Assembly: GCA_963682175.1 (NCBI GenBank)
Contig: OY821774.1
Coordinates: 44,282,201 to 44,346,200, forward strand
Reading direction: 5' to 3'
DNA from: Triglochin maritima
Taxonomy: Eukaryota; Streptophyta; Magnoliopsida; Alismatales; Juncaginaceae
DNA length: 64,000 nucleotides
Made by a program: the position numbers and the translations under genes. The notes under the pieces were generated by a model. It saw only the letters and a program-made list of their open reading frames with translations. It made no database searches and was not told the origin of the DNA. Positions 1-10,339 of this stretch are shown one piece after another; position 1 is the first letter of the stretch, and the number at the start of each line of letters is the position of its first letter.

Positions 1-258
1 AGTTACCACGTGTCAAAATAAACGAAAGAAACGCAAATGAAGTTATCAGGTGTCAAAACAAATAAAAGAATCTTTTGTTTACTCTTTGGCGTGACATAGA
101 TTTATTTTCTACACACAATGATGGTGTGATTGGTAGTTTGAGATTATCAAAATGGTAGTTAGATATTATAAAATATTAGAAAATATTGATGAAGATATTT
201 GAATGTAAGGGTTTAGAGTTAAGAATCCTTGCCACGATCTGTAACAAGAAATATTACA
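1..258. other. AT-rich flank, no gene seen
   Basis: No open frame, RNA gene or clear repeat boundary was recognised before the TIR element that begins near 259. Confidence 0.4.
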
Positions 259-404
259 GGAAAATTGGACGTTTTATGCTCCAAGTTACCAAACTTCTGA
301 AAAAAGTCTAGATTTTGACTCTTTCTGAAAAATATATTATCTTTCCACTTCTTCCCAAAATACTCATGCCTAAACCGTGTGTGATCATTCCCTTCCAATC
401 ATTC

Positions 405-435
<31 letters not shown>

Positions 436-769
436 CTCTTTCAGCCTTCAAAAGTCGTGCAGTGAACAATTCATATCACGCACCTATCTAGTTCTCCACA
501 TCGAAACGTCCTCAAAAATCATGCGGTGAAAAGTCGTGTTTTTTGAAAAATCTAAATTATCAAGGACATATCGCGCACATATCGAGCACATCGAACTCAT
601 CGAGTTTACAATTCTCCACACTCAACGATTCGAATTCCATTCGTCATAAGATGCCCAAAAAAATCGAGCACATTCTATCGAGCTTCATCGAACCTCTATC
701 GAGCACATAAAAACAAACTCAACACTAAATTAAAACAAACTCAACAAACTATTGTCGGAGCTTTATCGA

Positions 770-1155
770 GCTCACATGTAAAATGAATCGAGCATATCGA
801 GCACAACAATCGACCTATCGAACTCATATCGAGTCCATCGAGCTTCGTTGGAAATACAGAAGATCAGTCCGACTTCCATCGATTCAATCCATTCCACAAA
901 ACACTCACTCTAATCCTATCAAGCTCACATGTAAAATAAATCGAGCCTATCGAGCATAATAGTCGTGTTCCTATCGAGCCCATCAAGCTTTGTTGGAAAC
1001 ACAGAAGGTCAGTCCGACTTCTATCGATTCAATCCACTCCACAAAACACGCAGTCTAATCCTATCGAACTTACATGCAAAAGTAATCGAGTCTATCGAGC
1101 ATAACAATCGTGTTCCTATCGAGCTCATCGAACTTCGTTGGAAACACAAAAGATT
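770..1155. repeat. Tandem repeat, ~145 bp unit, ~2.5 copies
   Basis: The phrases ATCGAGCATAA, CATCGAGCTTCGTTGGAAA and CACAGAAGGTCAGTCCGAC recur at about 840, 980 and 1130 in the same order. The surrounding DNA from 540 is also full of short ATCGAGC words, so the array probably grew from a simpler repeat. It lies inside the TIR element at 259-1607. Confidence 0.65.
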
Positions 1156-1226
1156 TTATTTTTTGGTATCCAAATTGTTAGAATTCTTAATAAATCTCTT
1201 AGCCCAAAAATACATTGTGTTTGGCT

Positions 1227-1330
1227 TCCAGGGGCACTGCCCCCTTGCAACCCCCACCACTTCACTGGCGAGGTGAAACACTGCTTGCTCACCGGTGAGC
1301 GAGACTCCCGACCGACCCGTCGGAGTGGGC
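1227..1330. repeat. Hairpin-rich module shared with 59399-59500
   Basis: This GC-rich stretch contains two near-palindromes, one around CTTCACTGGCGAGGTGAA and one at GCTCACCGGTGAGC. The same order of blocks, including CCCCCTTGC.ACCCCC, appears in reverse complement at 59399-59500, within unrelated flanks. It is probably a small mobile or captured segment; its family is not known to me. Confidence 0.5.
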
Positions 1331-1607
1331 ATAAGGAGTATGAGTCAATCCCAACACAAAAATCATCATATCACTTTCTGAACGTACACAAACAACCCCT
1401 CTAAAAAATATCTGGGATCGACGACGACGGGGAAGGGTTGCGTGAAAGTGAGAGAGAAGATGAGTGACAGAGAGAGGTTTTTGGTGTTTTTATAGACAAT
1501 GATATTTTGGGTAGAACGTGAAACATAAGCATATTTTTCAGAGATGACCAAAATGTGACCTTTTTTTAGAGGTTTGGTAACTTGAAGTATAAACGGTCAA
1601 ATTTTCC

Positions 1608-3892
1608 AAACTAGAGATTAGTTTGCCCACCTTGTTCATATCCACCTGCATATCTAAAGAGTGACATATATTGTTAAATACCAATTGGATGTACTTTAAG
1701 TACTAAAAGGCTCAAAAATCTAAATTTCAATAAAATAGGTGAGGATCTTTGGAACCAAAGTAGCAACCCTTTGTGATTTATTAATTTGTCACGAAATTAC
1801 GTTGTCTCATATTCATATGTGGCATGAATTTTCGTTGTGCCTAATTTATGGTGGTATTATGTGTATATAATTTATAATAAATTGTTGTGTAATGTTTGAT
1901 ATACTAAATCGACTAATAAAATCAACTTTTAAAAGTGTACATAGTTTTTTTTTATCTGCACGTTCGAATTTCATTAGTACACTAGCTTTCCATTCACAAA
2001 CTAATTTTAACTTTCGGAATACTGCATTGGTGAAAATTTATTTTGTTCAAGTCCAATATTCAGACAATAGTATCTGTTTGCACGTCCGAGAAAATAAAAT
2101 GAAACAAATGCTTTCAAACAAAAAAATACTTTTAATTCCACCCTAATGTGTGAAAGGACCTAATAAGTGACAGTAACAGCAACCTAATGGCTGCCATAAT
2201 CCTCTCACAACTCCATAATGAAACAAGAGCTGTCACAATATATAAGAACAAAAAGAAGAAAAAAAGGAAATAGACGCGATGGGTCCATGAAGTACGTGGA
2301 AAATTGTGATAAGGTCACGAGGTTTTGGCTCTTTCATGAAGACAGATGACGTCTAAATTCAACACTGGCATGCCCGCAACCAAGGGTTTTGCATTATTGA
2401 AGACGCAACTTGATTTGAAGTCATACTATCTTGTACAGTCTTATCAAACTTATTATCTATTATTATTGAATGGGTATGAGCCGAGTATGACAGGTAGTTG
2501 GGTATTATGGTATGTAAATAAATATAGTAATGGGTATTACATCAGTGGACAAATTGATAGATATTATAAGGACAACATGTGATTGTAAGAGATCTATAGT
2601 AAATTTGGTTGTGACACTTAAAATGAAGTCATTGTTAAAGTAATTTTTTTAATCAAACTGAATCACATGCATTCGTATCTCTTAAACTAGAATATAGTAA
2701 ATTTTTAAGTTGATACATGTTATTTCATCGTTGATCTGAATTGTCAACATTTGTACGATTAAAACTTACTAAACACCAAACTAATTTTCGCTATTCTTTA
2801 AAAGATGCATGGTAGTTGAAGATCATGGATCCAGATCATTTCCCAATCACACCCACCTCACTTTTGTTAGTCGAATCTTCGAGGCTTGAGGTTTTAAGGG
2901 TTGGTTGTATGATAGAGTTGGAGAAAGGGAGGTGGAGGTTGAAGGGTTGCATGAGAGCAAGTTTTTAACAGAAGCAATGATGTTTGCAAGATAAGAAGAA
3001 GATGACCTTATATTAGGATGAGCATCTAGATGGGTGTGGGGGGGTTTGGAGTGGAAGGTGATGTGAAAAAAATTGTGAGATGTTATGCCAACAAGGTATT
3101 TGTACTTCTGCATAAGAGAAAGATGTTAATTTGAAATCATAGTTCCCATTTTGGAGTTTATTTTGTTAGGTTGAGATACGAATTTTTTTAACAGTGAAGC
3201 AAAAAAACAGGTGATTTTTAGAGGATGATTATCTTCTTGTACAATGATCTACGACCAAAAATCTATTCCTTAAATGAAAGTGTTTGTACACGTAAAGGTA
3301 CTTGTCTAGTGAGAAACAACCAAAAGATTTGACCACATATATCTTCAGTTATTTAAACAAATATTTAGGAAAATAATTTTTAACTGGAACTATATTTTCG
3401 TCCACACCTAAAATTGATGAAAACAATGATTCTCATAACCTTTTGATTTGTTGCCAAAATGCCACGTGAAAAACTCTGTAATTAAAACATTGTTTAAGAC
3501 CATGATTTTTCCCAAACAGACCCTAAGTCAATTACAGGGAAACTCAAATATAATTTGCCTAATTTGCCATTACAGTGAGTCAGTGACTCTAAAAGACCCC
3601 AAAGGGTAGAGAGCTACAAAATGACCCACTCAAACTCTCAGAAGCAATAGAATGATAAGATGAGCTGTTCACAAATCACTTCACAATTGTTACAGCAGGC
3701 TAATAGCAATATAGCATGTTCTCTAGCTGCCGTAAATGTGCACAACTAGTTAACAACTTAACCACTCAACCATAATTATTGAATTTCTTTATCAATTCAG
3801 CTGGTAAGCGTGCAGAGAAAAAAACCGCACCTGAATAGAGCCTGACTTCCAGTCCCAGGTAACACCTTGGTGTTTCTACGAAGAAAAATGCT
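1608..3892. other. Intergenic DNA, no gene recognised
   Basis: The stretch is AT-rich. Small open frames at 1892-2146, 2346-2582 and 2847-3113 (minus) have no recognisable domain, no plausible exon partners and biased composition. I treat them as chance. Confidence 0.4.
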
Positions 3893-5458
3893 TTGTTGAC
3901 ACGGTGCATCCGGGATGTCGTATGACGTTATCAATCCAGTCAGCAAAAATCAAAGATTAATTGATTCACATATTATTTATTTATTTTGTGTCACATCATA
4001 CGCATGCTAAACTATGTGATATTTGATTTACACCATACATATCTCCTCAAAACTTTCCATTACCCCCAAACCTTTCATTCTCCATCATTTTGTACCGATG
4101 GAATGACGAGATCAGTAAGATGGATGCCGAGGGAGACGACGCGGGAGTGAGTCTTGAGGAGGTGGGGACGCCGATGACATTGGTTAGGACGTCACGGTGT
4201 AGTTGGTCAGCAAGGAGGATGAGGGAGTGGTTAGCGTTGGAGTTTGTCTCGAGGCGAGGAGGAGGAGGAGGAGGAATGTGGTTATTTGTAGATGATTTGA
4301 GTTTTTTGTGTGGTGTTTTATGAGGAAAGTTTGATTTTCGTGGCTGATTTGAAGCTTTTGGTTTTGTTTTGTGATGGATTGGTCTTGGTGTTTTGGAAGT
4401 GTGGTTCTTTGTAGCTGATTTGAGTTTTTTGTGTTGAGATTTTGCGGAAAAGTTGTTTCTTTGTAACTGATTTGAAGTTTTTGGTTTTGTTATATGATGG
4501 ATCGATCTTGGTTTTTTGATGTTATTTTGGAAAATTTGTTTCTTTGTGGTGTTCTTGAATAAAGTTGATTTGTCTTTGATATTATTTTTTGGGGATTTCT
4601 GATTTGTTTTCACGGAATTGGGTTTGATTTCGTGTTCGTGAAAAGGACCAACACAGGTGATAAAAAGAAAAACTCATACTTAAAAAGGACAAACCACTAC
4701 TTAAAAAGGGCAAACCACTACTTAAAAAGGACAAACCACTACTTAAAAAGGAGAAAACCTCGACGTAGAAAGGATAATCCACCAATATAAGGACTGACCC
4801 AACTGTTAAAAAAACAAAACAATAGTTAAAAAGGACAAACCACTACTTAAAAATGACAAATCATTACTTAAAAATGACAAAACCTCGACATAAAAATGAC
4901 AACCCACCAATATAAAAATGACCGACCCAACTGTTAAAAAAGACAAAACCATACTTAAAAAGGACAAAACACTACTTAAAAAGGATAAATCATTACTTAA
5001 AAAGGACAAAACCTCAACATAAAAATGACAATCCACCAATATAAGAAGGACCGACCCAACTGTTAAAAAGGACAAAATCATACTTTAAAAGTACAAACTG
5101 GTAATTAAAAATGATAAACATATACTTAAAAGGGACAAACCATACATTAAAAAGGACAAACTCGTATGTTAAAAAACACAAACGTAGATGTTAAAAAAGA
5201 TAAACTTATATATTTAAAAGACAAAACATGAACTCTTCATTTACCTTTGTATCTAAAGGTTGCATGGGAAAACCAAAGGTTGCGTTGGGAAAAGTAAAAG
5301 TTACATGGGGAAACCAAACGTTGCAGTGAGAAAGTAATATTGCATTGGAAAATTAAAGGTTTCATGTGACACAACACATGTTATTAAATTAATTTCTCTG
5401 CCTACTGGACTGACCACGTCAAGCGCAACCCGGACGCCCGCGTCCGTGTATACCACCA
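3893..5458. mobile_element. TIR element C with internal 21-bp minisatellite
   Basis: The left end (about 3893-4000) and the reverse complement of the right end (5345-5458) share GACGT.ATCAATCCAGT-like, ATTAATT and TTGTGTCACAT blocks in order. The right end reads GGTATACACGGACGC on the minus strand. These ends resemble those of the element at 59961-61070 (GTGGTCAGTCCAGT and the TGTCACATG block), and the TATACACGGACG word also opens the MULE TIR at 53546. Inside, in order, are a GC-rich coding-like fragment (4100-4260), a roughly 120-bp direct repeat (4320-4560), the minisatellite (4670-5220), and short GTTGCATGGGAAA-type repeats (5258-5350). No transposase is present. It is probably a non-autonomous MULE relative. 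Confidence 0.55.
4670..5220 (+). repeat. 21-bp minisatellite with ~129-bp higher-order period
   Basis: The basic unit is close to CTTAAAAAGGACAAACCACTA, and perfect neighbouring copies occur around 4678-4745. The phrase CCCAACTGTTAAAA recurs near 4798, 4925 and 5055, giving a higher-order repeat of about six units. The units diverge toward 5220. The word ACTTAA..GGACA.AC is shared with the minisatellites at 56257-56885 and 60160-60862. Confidence 0.8.
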
Positions 5459-5460
5459 GG

Positions 5461-7413
5461 TAGGGGTGTAACTGTGACAAGTATTACCCGTTTACCTGTC
5501 TCATTTAATAAGTTGATACGAGTACAATTTTTGTACACATTTAAAAAATTATACTCGTTTACCCATACCCGTTTTATCCGTTTAATAAATGGGGCGGGTA
5601 CATGTATACATCTACCTATACTCGTTTACCCGTTTAATTATTTAATTAGTATATAAATTAATATATAATATGTAGTTAAAATAATAAAAATACAATTAGT
5701 CATTTAAACATGTTTATTAAACGGGTATGGGGTGAGTACCAGATTATTAAACGGTATGGGGCAGGTACGGGTACCCTTTTATTAAATATGTATGAGACGG
5801 GTACGAGTAATGTTGACTTTTTGACCTTAATCTATGTTTTGATGATTTAATCAACATAATCGTAATTATAATTAACGTAGAGTAGCACACATATTGCATT
5901 GCATATATATTTCTTTGTGCTAACTTCTACAGGTGATCAAGACTCAAGGAAGAAATGAAATCAAGTCAATACATGTAATCAAGCTCATTTGAAGACATGT
6001 AATTTGCATTTCTTTGAGTCTTAGAAACATTGTGTAAATTGAGCATACTTGAGCTTAAACCTACTCAAACACACACTAAGTTCCTTAAAGAAGTCACACA
6101 CAAAATTTCATATAATTTGGACTTCAATAGATCACTCAAACTTAGACCGGAAAACACAAAACATTTAACCTGAACTGTCTGTCCACATTCGGTCGACCGA
6201 AATAGACCGTTCAGTCGACCGAGTGATCGATTACCCTGTAGTGTATTTCCTGCCCAGTTTTGGTCGACTGTGCATACCTTTTCGGTCGACCGTGTAAACA
6301 TATTTATCTGACCGTTAGATTTCTCGTATTATACCCAACGGTCGTATTCGTATTATTTCCATATACCCCAAAATACATTTAGTATATCGGTCGACCGAGG
6401 ACCTTGTTTGGTCGACTGAACTAATGACGTCTCAACAAACCCAGAATGCATGTTGAATTTCGGTCGATCGTGGACCTTGTTTCGGTCAACCGAATATGAT
6501 CTTGTTTGTCAACCTCGTTGAGCCTGTTTTGAATCGATCGACCGAACATATCTCGGTGTTTGACCGATAACTTAAGTCTACCTAAGTCATAGCCTTTGGC
6601 GGTCGACCGTTCCTTAACCGGTCGACCGAACCGCGTCCAGATATGCCCAACGGTCGACCGAACTTACCAATCCGGTCGACCGGACGTCTGCAGAATCGCA
6701 TCCTGCAAGTTTCTATTTTGTGTATCTTCCACAATCATTTACTAAACTTGTCCCAACGGCTATAGCTCACTTGGAGCTTATAAATAGGTGTTCATATGAC
6801 ATAATTAACTAACTCTTACACTTCCTATTGTTATATACACCTAAGAGAAACTCCCAAGTCTTCAAATACCCAAATCTACTCTCCAAGCCTAAACTTCCAC
6901 ACTTTAGTATCAATTCAACATCCTCAGCTAAGTGTGCTCAAGTTAGAGAGTGTGTTCCACTCAACATCTCTGTTGTAAAGAAGCAATGACTTCGGTGAAA
7001 TCCCGAAGTGTTCCTCTCGGATTGTGAGAGAAGAAAGTCAAGCTCGCGAGGGTGTTCGCGGAGCTTGTTTTGTAAAAGACTTAATCTCGGCCCGGAATGA
7101 GGTTGATAGTGAAGACGCGAGCAGAGCTCGAGGGAGATCGAGCGGAGCTTGCAAGAGAGGAAATAGGCGGGAGGCTAAACCTTTATAAAATCCAGTGTCA
7201 TCATTGTGGTTTGCTTTACTTGCTTGTTTTTGTTTAAATTCCACTGCATATTTTTTATTGTATAAACAAGAAGGGAATTAGCTTAAAAGTGATTAGAATT
7301 ATAGACCATTACGATCCTACAAGTACAACATTTAAACGGGTATATATCAGTACCCATTTAGTTAGGCGGGTATGGATACATGTATGACCATACCCGTATT
7401 GTTTACACCCCTA
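5461..7413. mobile_element. hAT-type MITE interrupted by a solo LTR
   Basis: The ends are TAGGGGTGTAAC (5461) and, inverted, GTTTACACCCCTA (ending 7413). Subterminal ACCCGTTTACCC-like words repeat on both sides (5490-5810 and 7325-7400). The flanking 8-mers CCACCAGG and CTACCAAG agree at 6 of 8 positions, which fits an old hAT 8-bp target duplication. Removing the nested LTR (5811-7321 plus one 5-bp repeat) leaves about 440 bp, similar to the hAT MITEs at 25774 and 30227. The element inserted at the right edge of the TIR element that ends near 5458. Confidence 0.65.
5811..7321 (+). mobile_element. Solo LTR nested in hAT MITE
   Basis: The segment starts TGTTGACTTTTTGACC and ends GATCCTACA, the TG...CA form of an LTR. 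It is flanked by AGTAA and AGTAC (4 of 5 match). A TATA-like GCTTATAAATAGG near 6776-6790 followed by a GC-richer leader fits a plus-oriented LTR promoter. The region 6180-6690 holds many copies of the palindromic word CGGTCGACCGA. No gag or pol sequence is present, so a recombined solo LTR is the simplest reading. Confidence 0.65.
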
Positions 7414-8188
7414 CTACCAAGATTCGATATTGGGTGGGAAATGTGAGTTTGGAGAGACTGCCACTGCATCAACTCATAAACTTTGAATGAGCATTGTTGT
7501 ATAAATATACTATATGTTTAAACAAACATATTAAGAACTTCAAAAGACATTTCCTTGAGTTTATAAGAAAGTTATATATGTTTATATATGTATGTATGTA
7601 TGTATGTATGAGATGTCGAGTCGAGCAAGCAAGCGAGTCTCGAACGAGCAAGGCAATGCTCGTGCTCGACTTGTTTATTTACCGAGCGGATTTTTTGACT
7701 CTTGCTAGACTCGTTAACAATTGAGTCGGTCTATTGAACGAGCAAAACCAAGTGAGTTCGGGGGAGTTAGCGAGCACGAGTAAAAGCTGACAACTCTAGT
7801 TTAAAATTTAATTTGTTTCTAATGACATAAGAAGTGTATCTGAGGTTTAATGACTAGTTAAGTCTGATGGGAATGGTGTTCGATCCCCACTTGCGTAACA
7901 ACCTGTGATCGGTGAGATGCGGTTACACGACCCACTTAATAATCAAAATTAACCCTACCTGTTATTATAAAAATGTTTCTAATAAAGAAGAGAGCATTTA
8001 ACAAGTTCCATTTCCATCCGGCTAGTCTAGATTGGATTTTATCAATGAAGATTGCATTGTCTTCCATATATATATTTACCTCTTCTTTCTTAAGCGTCCC
8101 TTTGTCTTTTGTGAAACATCAATTTCTTAAAAAAAGAATAGGGATGCACTTATTTTAAAACAAAAGATTTGTCGATTTTTACTGAATT
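7414..8188. other. Intergenic DNA with GAGTCGAGC-repeat remnant
   Basis: A (TATG)n run lies at about 7586-7609. It is followed at 7610-7797 by GAGTCGAGCAAGC-type words ending CTGACAACTCTAG. This resembles remnants of hAT MITEs with subterminal CGAGC repeats, as also seen near 24530-24720 and 26545-26680. No gene was recognised. Confidence 0.4.
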
Positions 8189-8716
8189 GTTAAACGTCGC
8201 CCGCAAATTACTTAAATCGTCCATGCCAATTATCAATTTGTCATTTTCTCATTTTTACTGATTTCTTCTCATAGGCTTTCATCTTTTCATACTACAACAA
8301 AAAACCCATGAAAATAAAATCGGAGTATGAATGCGGGGTTGACAGGGGTGGCAGAGGGAGTACGTTTTGCAGACGTTTTTTTTGTTTCGACACACTATTA
8401 TTGTACTCCGGATATTGATCTGTTTACCCATTTATTTATGTTTGTGTTTTTTTCCCACCCGTCACCACTGAAAATTTGCAACAGAACCTGAAATAATTTA
8501 AAATAACATACGTATAAATTCAAGATTTAAAAAACCCGGGGCGTCTACAAAAAAGCCTCCCATGGAGGCGGGGCGTATGGGTTTTTGCAGATGCCTCAAA
8601 TTTATTATTATTTTTTACTGGACATGATAGCTATTAAATGAAATGTTAAGGGAAAAATAGTAATTGGCGCGACCGATTTAACTAATTTGTGGACGATAAA
8701 TAGTAATTCCCATTTT
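8189..8716. mobile_element. MITE, same family as 45799-46227
   Basis: The left end GTTAAACGTCGCCCGCAAA is followed by TTACTTAAATCGTCC. The reverse complement of the right end reads ATCGTCCACAAATTAG then TTAAATCG, and both then run into TTGTCATTTTCTC or TTTTTCCCTTAAC. The element at 45799-46227 has the same end structure (GCTAAACGTCGTCCTAAAA). The interior has GC-rich inverted words around 8540-8600. No coding capacity. Confidence 0.55.
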
Positions 8717-9170
8717 CTATGGCAACTTAAAGTGCACGTACGGGGACAACATTTTCTTCTTCTCACAATAATGTTCAACTTAGATTCCAACTTTAAAGAC
8801 TGACCAAGATCATTCAATCAACCACTTTTTTACAACAGCAGTGTAACGAAAGTCCTCCAAAGTAATTTTTATCAACAAAAAAAACTTTCCAAACCATGCA
8901 TGAGTAAAATTGTTGCACTATATTCTCTATACCTTCAATTTTTGGGTCTTTGGACTTAAGTTTATACTGGGTTTTAGTACTGGAGTTGTAGTTCATATCT
9001 TAAACTCTTTTAATATTTCAAAAAAAAATGTCTTGCTTGTACAATTGTACTCCTAAGTTTTTATAGGTTAATACAATAATACCCCAGAATGCAAAGTAGA
9101 ATAAAATAAAGTCAACATACTTATAATTTCATTATTTTTGCTCCGAAACAAAAAGTAACAGCATTGATGT
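8717..9170. other. No feature recognised
   Basis: AT-rich intergenic DNA. The two short minus-strand open frames here have no recognisable domain. Confidence 0.35.
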
Positions 9171-10229
9171 CCCCTGAGAACAACCTTAACGGGGTCATCC
9201 TCATCCCCCGTGGATGACCCCGCACAACTGCGGATGATCATCCGCGGTCGTGCTCGGGACGACCTGGTTCGCCGGGTTTTGTTTTTTTGGGGTTTTTTAT
9301 TTGTTTTTTTGTTTTGGTATTTGTTTTAAAGGTTTAGGGGTTTATATTTTGATAAAAATTATGGGTTAGAGTTGATTATATTTTGATAACTTTATAATTG
9401 AAGCACGAAAATATATTGAAATACACCAACTTCTCCGAAATAGGAAATATTTTACTAAATTTAATGTAGAATTAAACAAAAACCAGACTAAAATTAAATG
9501 TAGAAATACACCAACTTCCTACGCCATGTGGAAGGATAAGTCGGTAGTAGAGATTTGGTTGGGAGTACGTGGCAATTTTTTGAGGTTTAAAAAGACGACG
9601 AGGGACTGGGGCTGTTCGATGGTCCACAATGTTGTGGTCAGGAGAAGATATGGGTTCATAAGAGTTTGGAAGGTTGAAGCAAATGAAGTTGTGTGTGATG
9701 AATAATGTGGACTTGAGGGTATTTATAGAGTATTCTTCTGATTTATTAGCTTCCTAAACAAGTTTTAAGATAATTATATTCCCAGACAAAGTTTCAAATT
9801 TGAAATCACACGCATACTGTGGATTGTCAATCCGACAAGATAAGACATCACACGCGTACTGTAAATTCTCAATCCGAGAAGATAAGGCATCATGCGCGTA
9901 CTGTAGATTGTGTGTCCGACAAGATAAGACATCACGCGCGTACTGTTGATTGTGTGTTAAATAAATAAAGTATTTGCAATTTGGAAATAAATAGATTATT
10001 AATGTTTTTGGTAAATATAAATGATTTTGGAATATGATAAAAGTTGAGAATAAAATTAATGATGTGGAGGAAAGAAAGTCGTATGACCGAGGTCATGGTT
10101 AATGGCTGAATAGTGAGGGAGAAATATGAGGTTGGATCATGATGACGTGACAGGGAGAGAAAGAAGAGAGAGTGGATGACCTAGGTCGTCCGGATGACAT
10201 AGGTCATTGTTGCAGATGGTCTGGAGTAT
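9171..10229. mobile_element. Probable TIR element with 42-bp tandem repeat
   Basis: The left end runs CTGAGAACAACCTTAACGG then GGTCATCCTCATCC. The reverse complement of the right end runs GACCATCTGCAACAATGACC then TATGTCATCCGG. The alignment is imperfect, but the order GTCATCC then GTGGATGACC or CCTAGGTCATCCAC is kept. The ends recall the GAGCATC.GCAAC type common in plant MITEs. No target duplication was fixed. Confidence 0.4.
9807..9958 (+). repeat. 42-bp tandem repeat, ~3.6 copies
   Basis: The unit begins CACACGCRTACTGTRGATTG and ends GACAAGATAAGACAT. Four successive copies differ at a few positions, mainly in the AATCC/GTGTCC part. Confidence 0.8.
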
Positions 10230-10339
10230 GGACTTTTTATCACTAAAAAAACTACATAATCATGTGGTTGAACTAAAAAGGGAACAGATGTAAGGAAAAT
10301 TTTCCAATTTTTTTAATTTTAAATTAGACATATTTTAAA

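Larger units (their letters stand above)
259..1607. mobile_element. MULE-type TIR element, non-autonomous
   Basis: The outer ends are inverted copies: 259-340 begins GGAAAATTGGACG and the reverse complement of 1525-1607 begins GGAAAATTTGACC. The two arms share the blocks CAAGTTACCAAAC and CTGAAAAATAT at matching spacing over about 80 bp. Ends starting GG and long imperfect TIRs are typical of Mutator-like elements, but no convincing 9-bp target duplication was found. The interior carries a (TTTC)n run near 405-437, a tandem repeat of about 145 bp (770-1155) and a hairpin module (1227-1330). It has no transposase, and the short open frames look like chance. Confidence 0.6.

Noticed and set aside
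4047..4613. 188-codon minus-strand frame, Lys/Asn/Pro-rich
   Set aside because: It spans a 120-bp direct repeat inside a non-autonomous TIR element, is low in complexity and has no recognisable domain. Its periodic composition explains the lack of stops.
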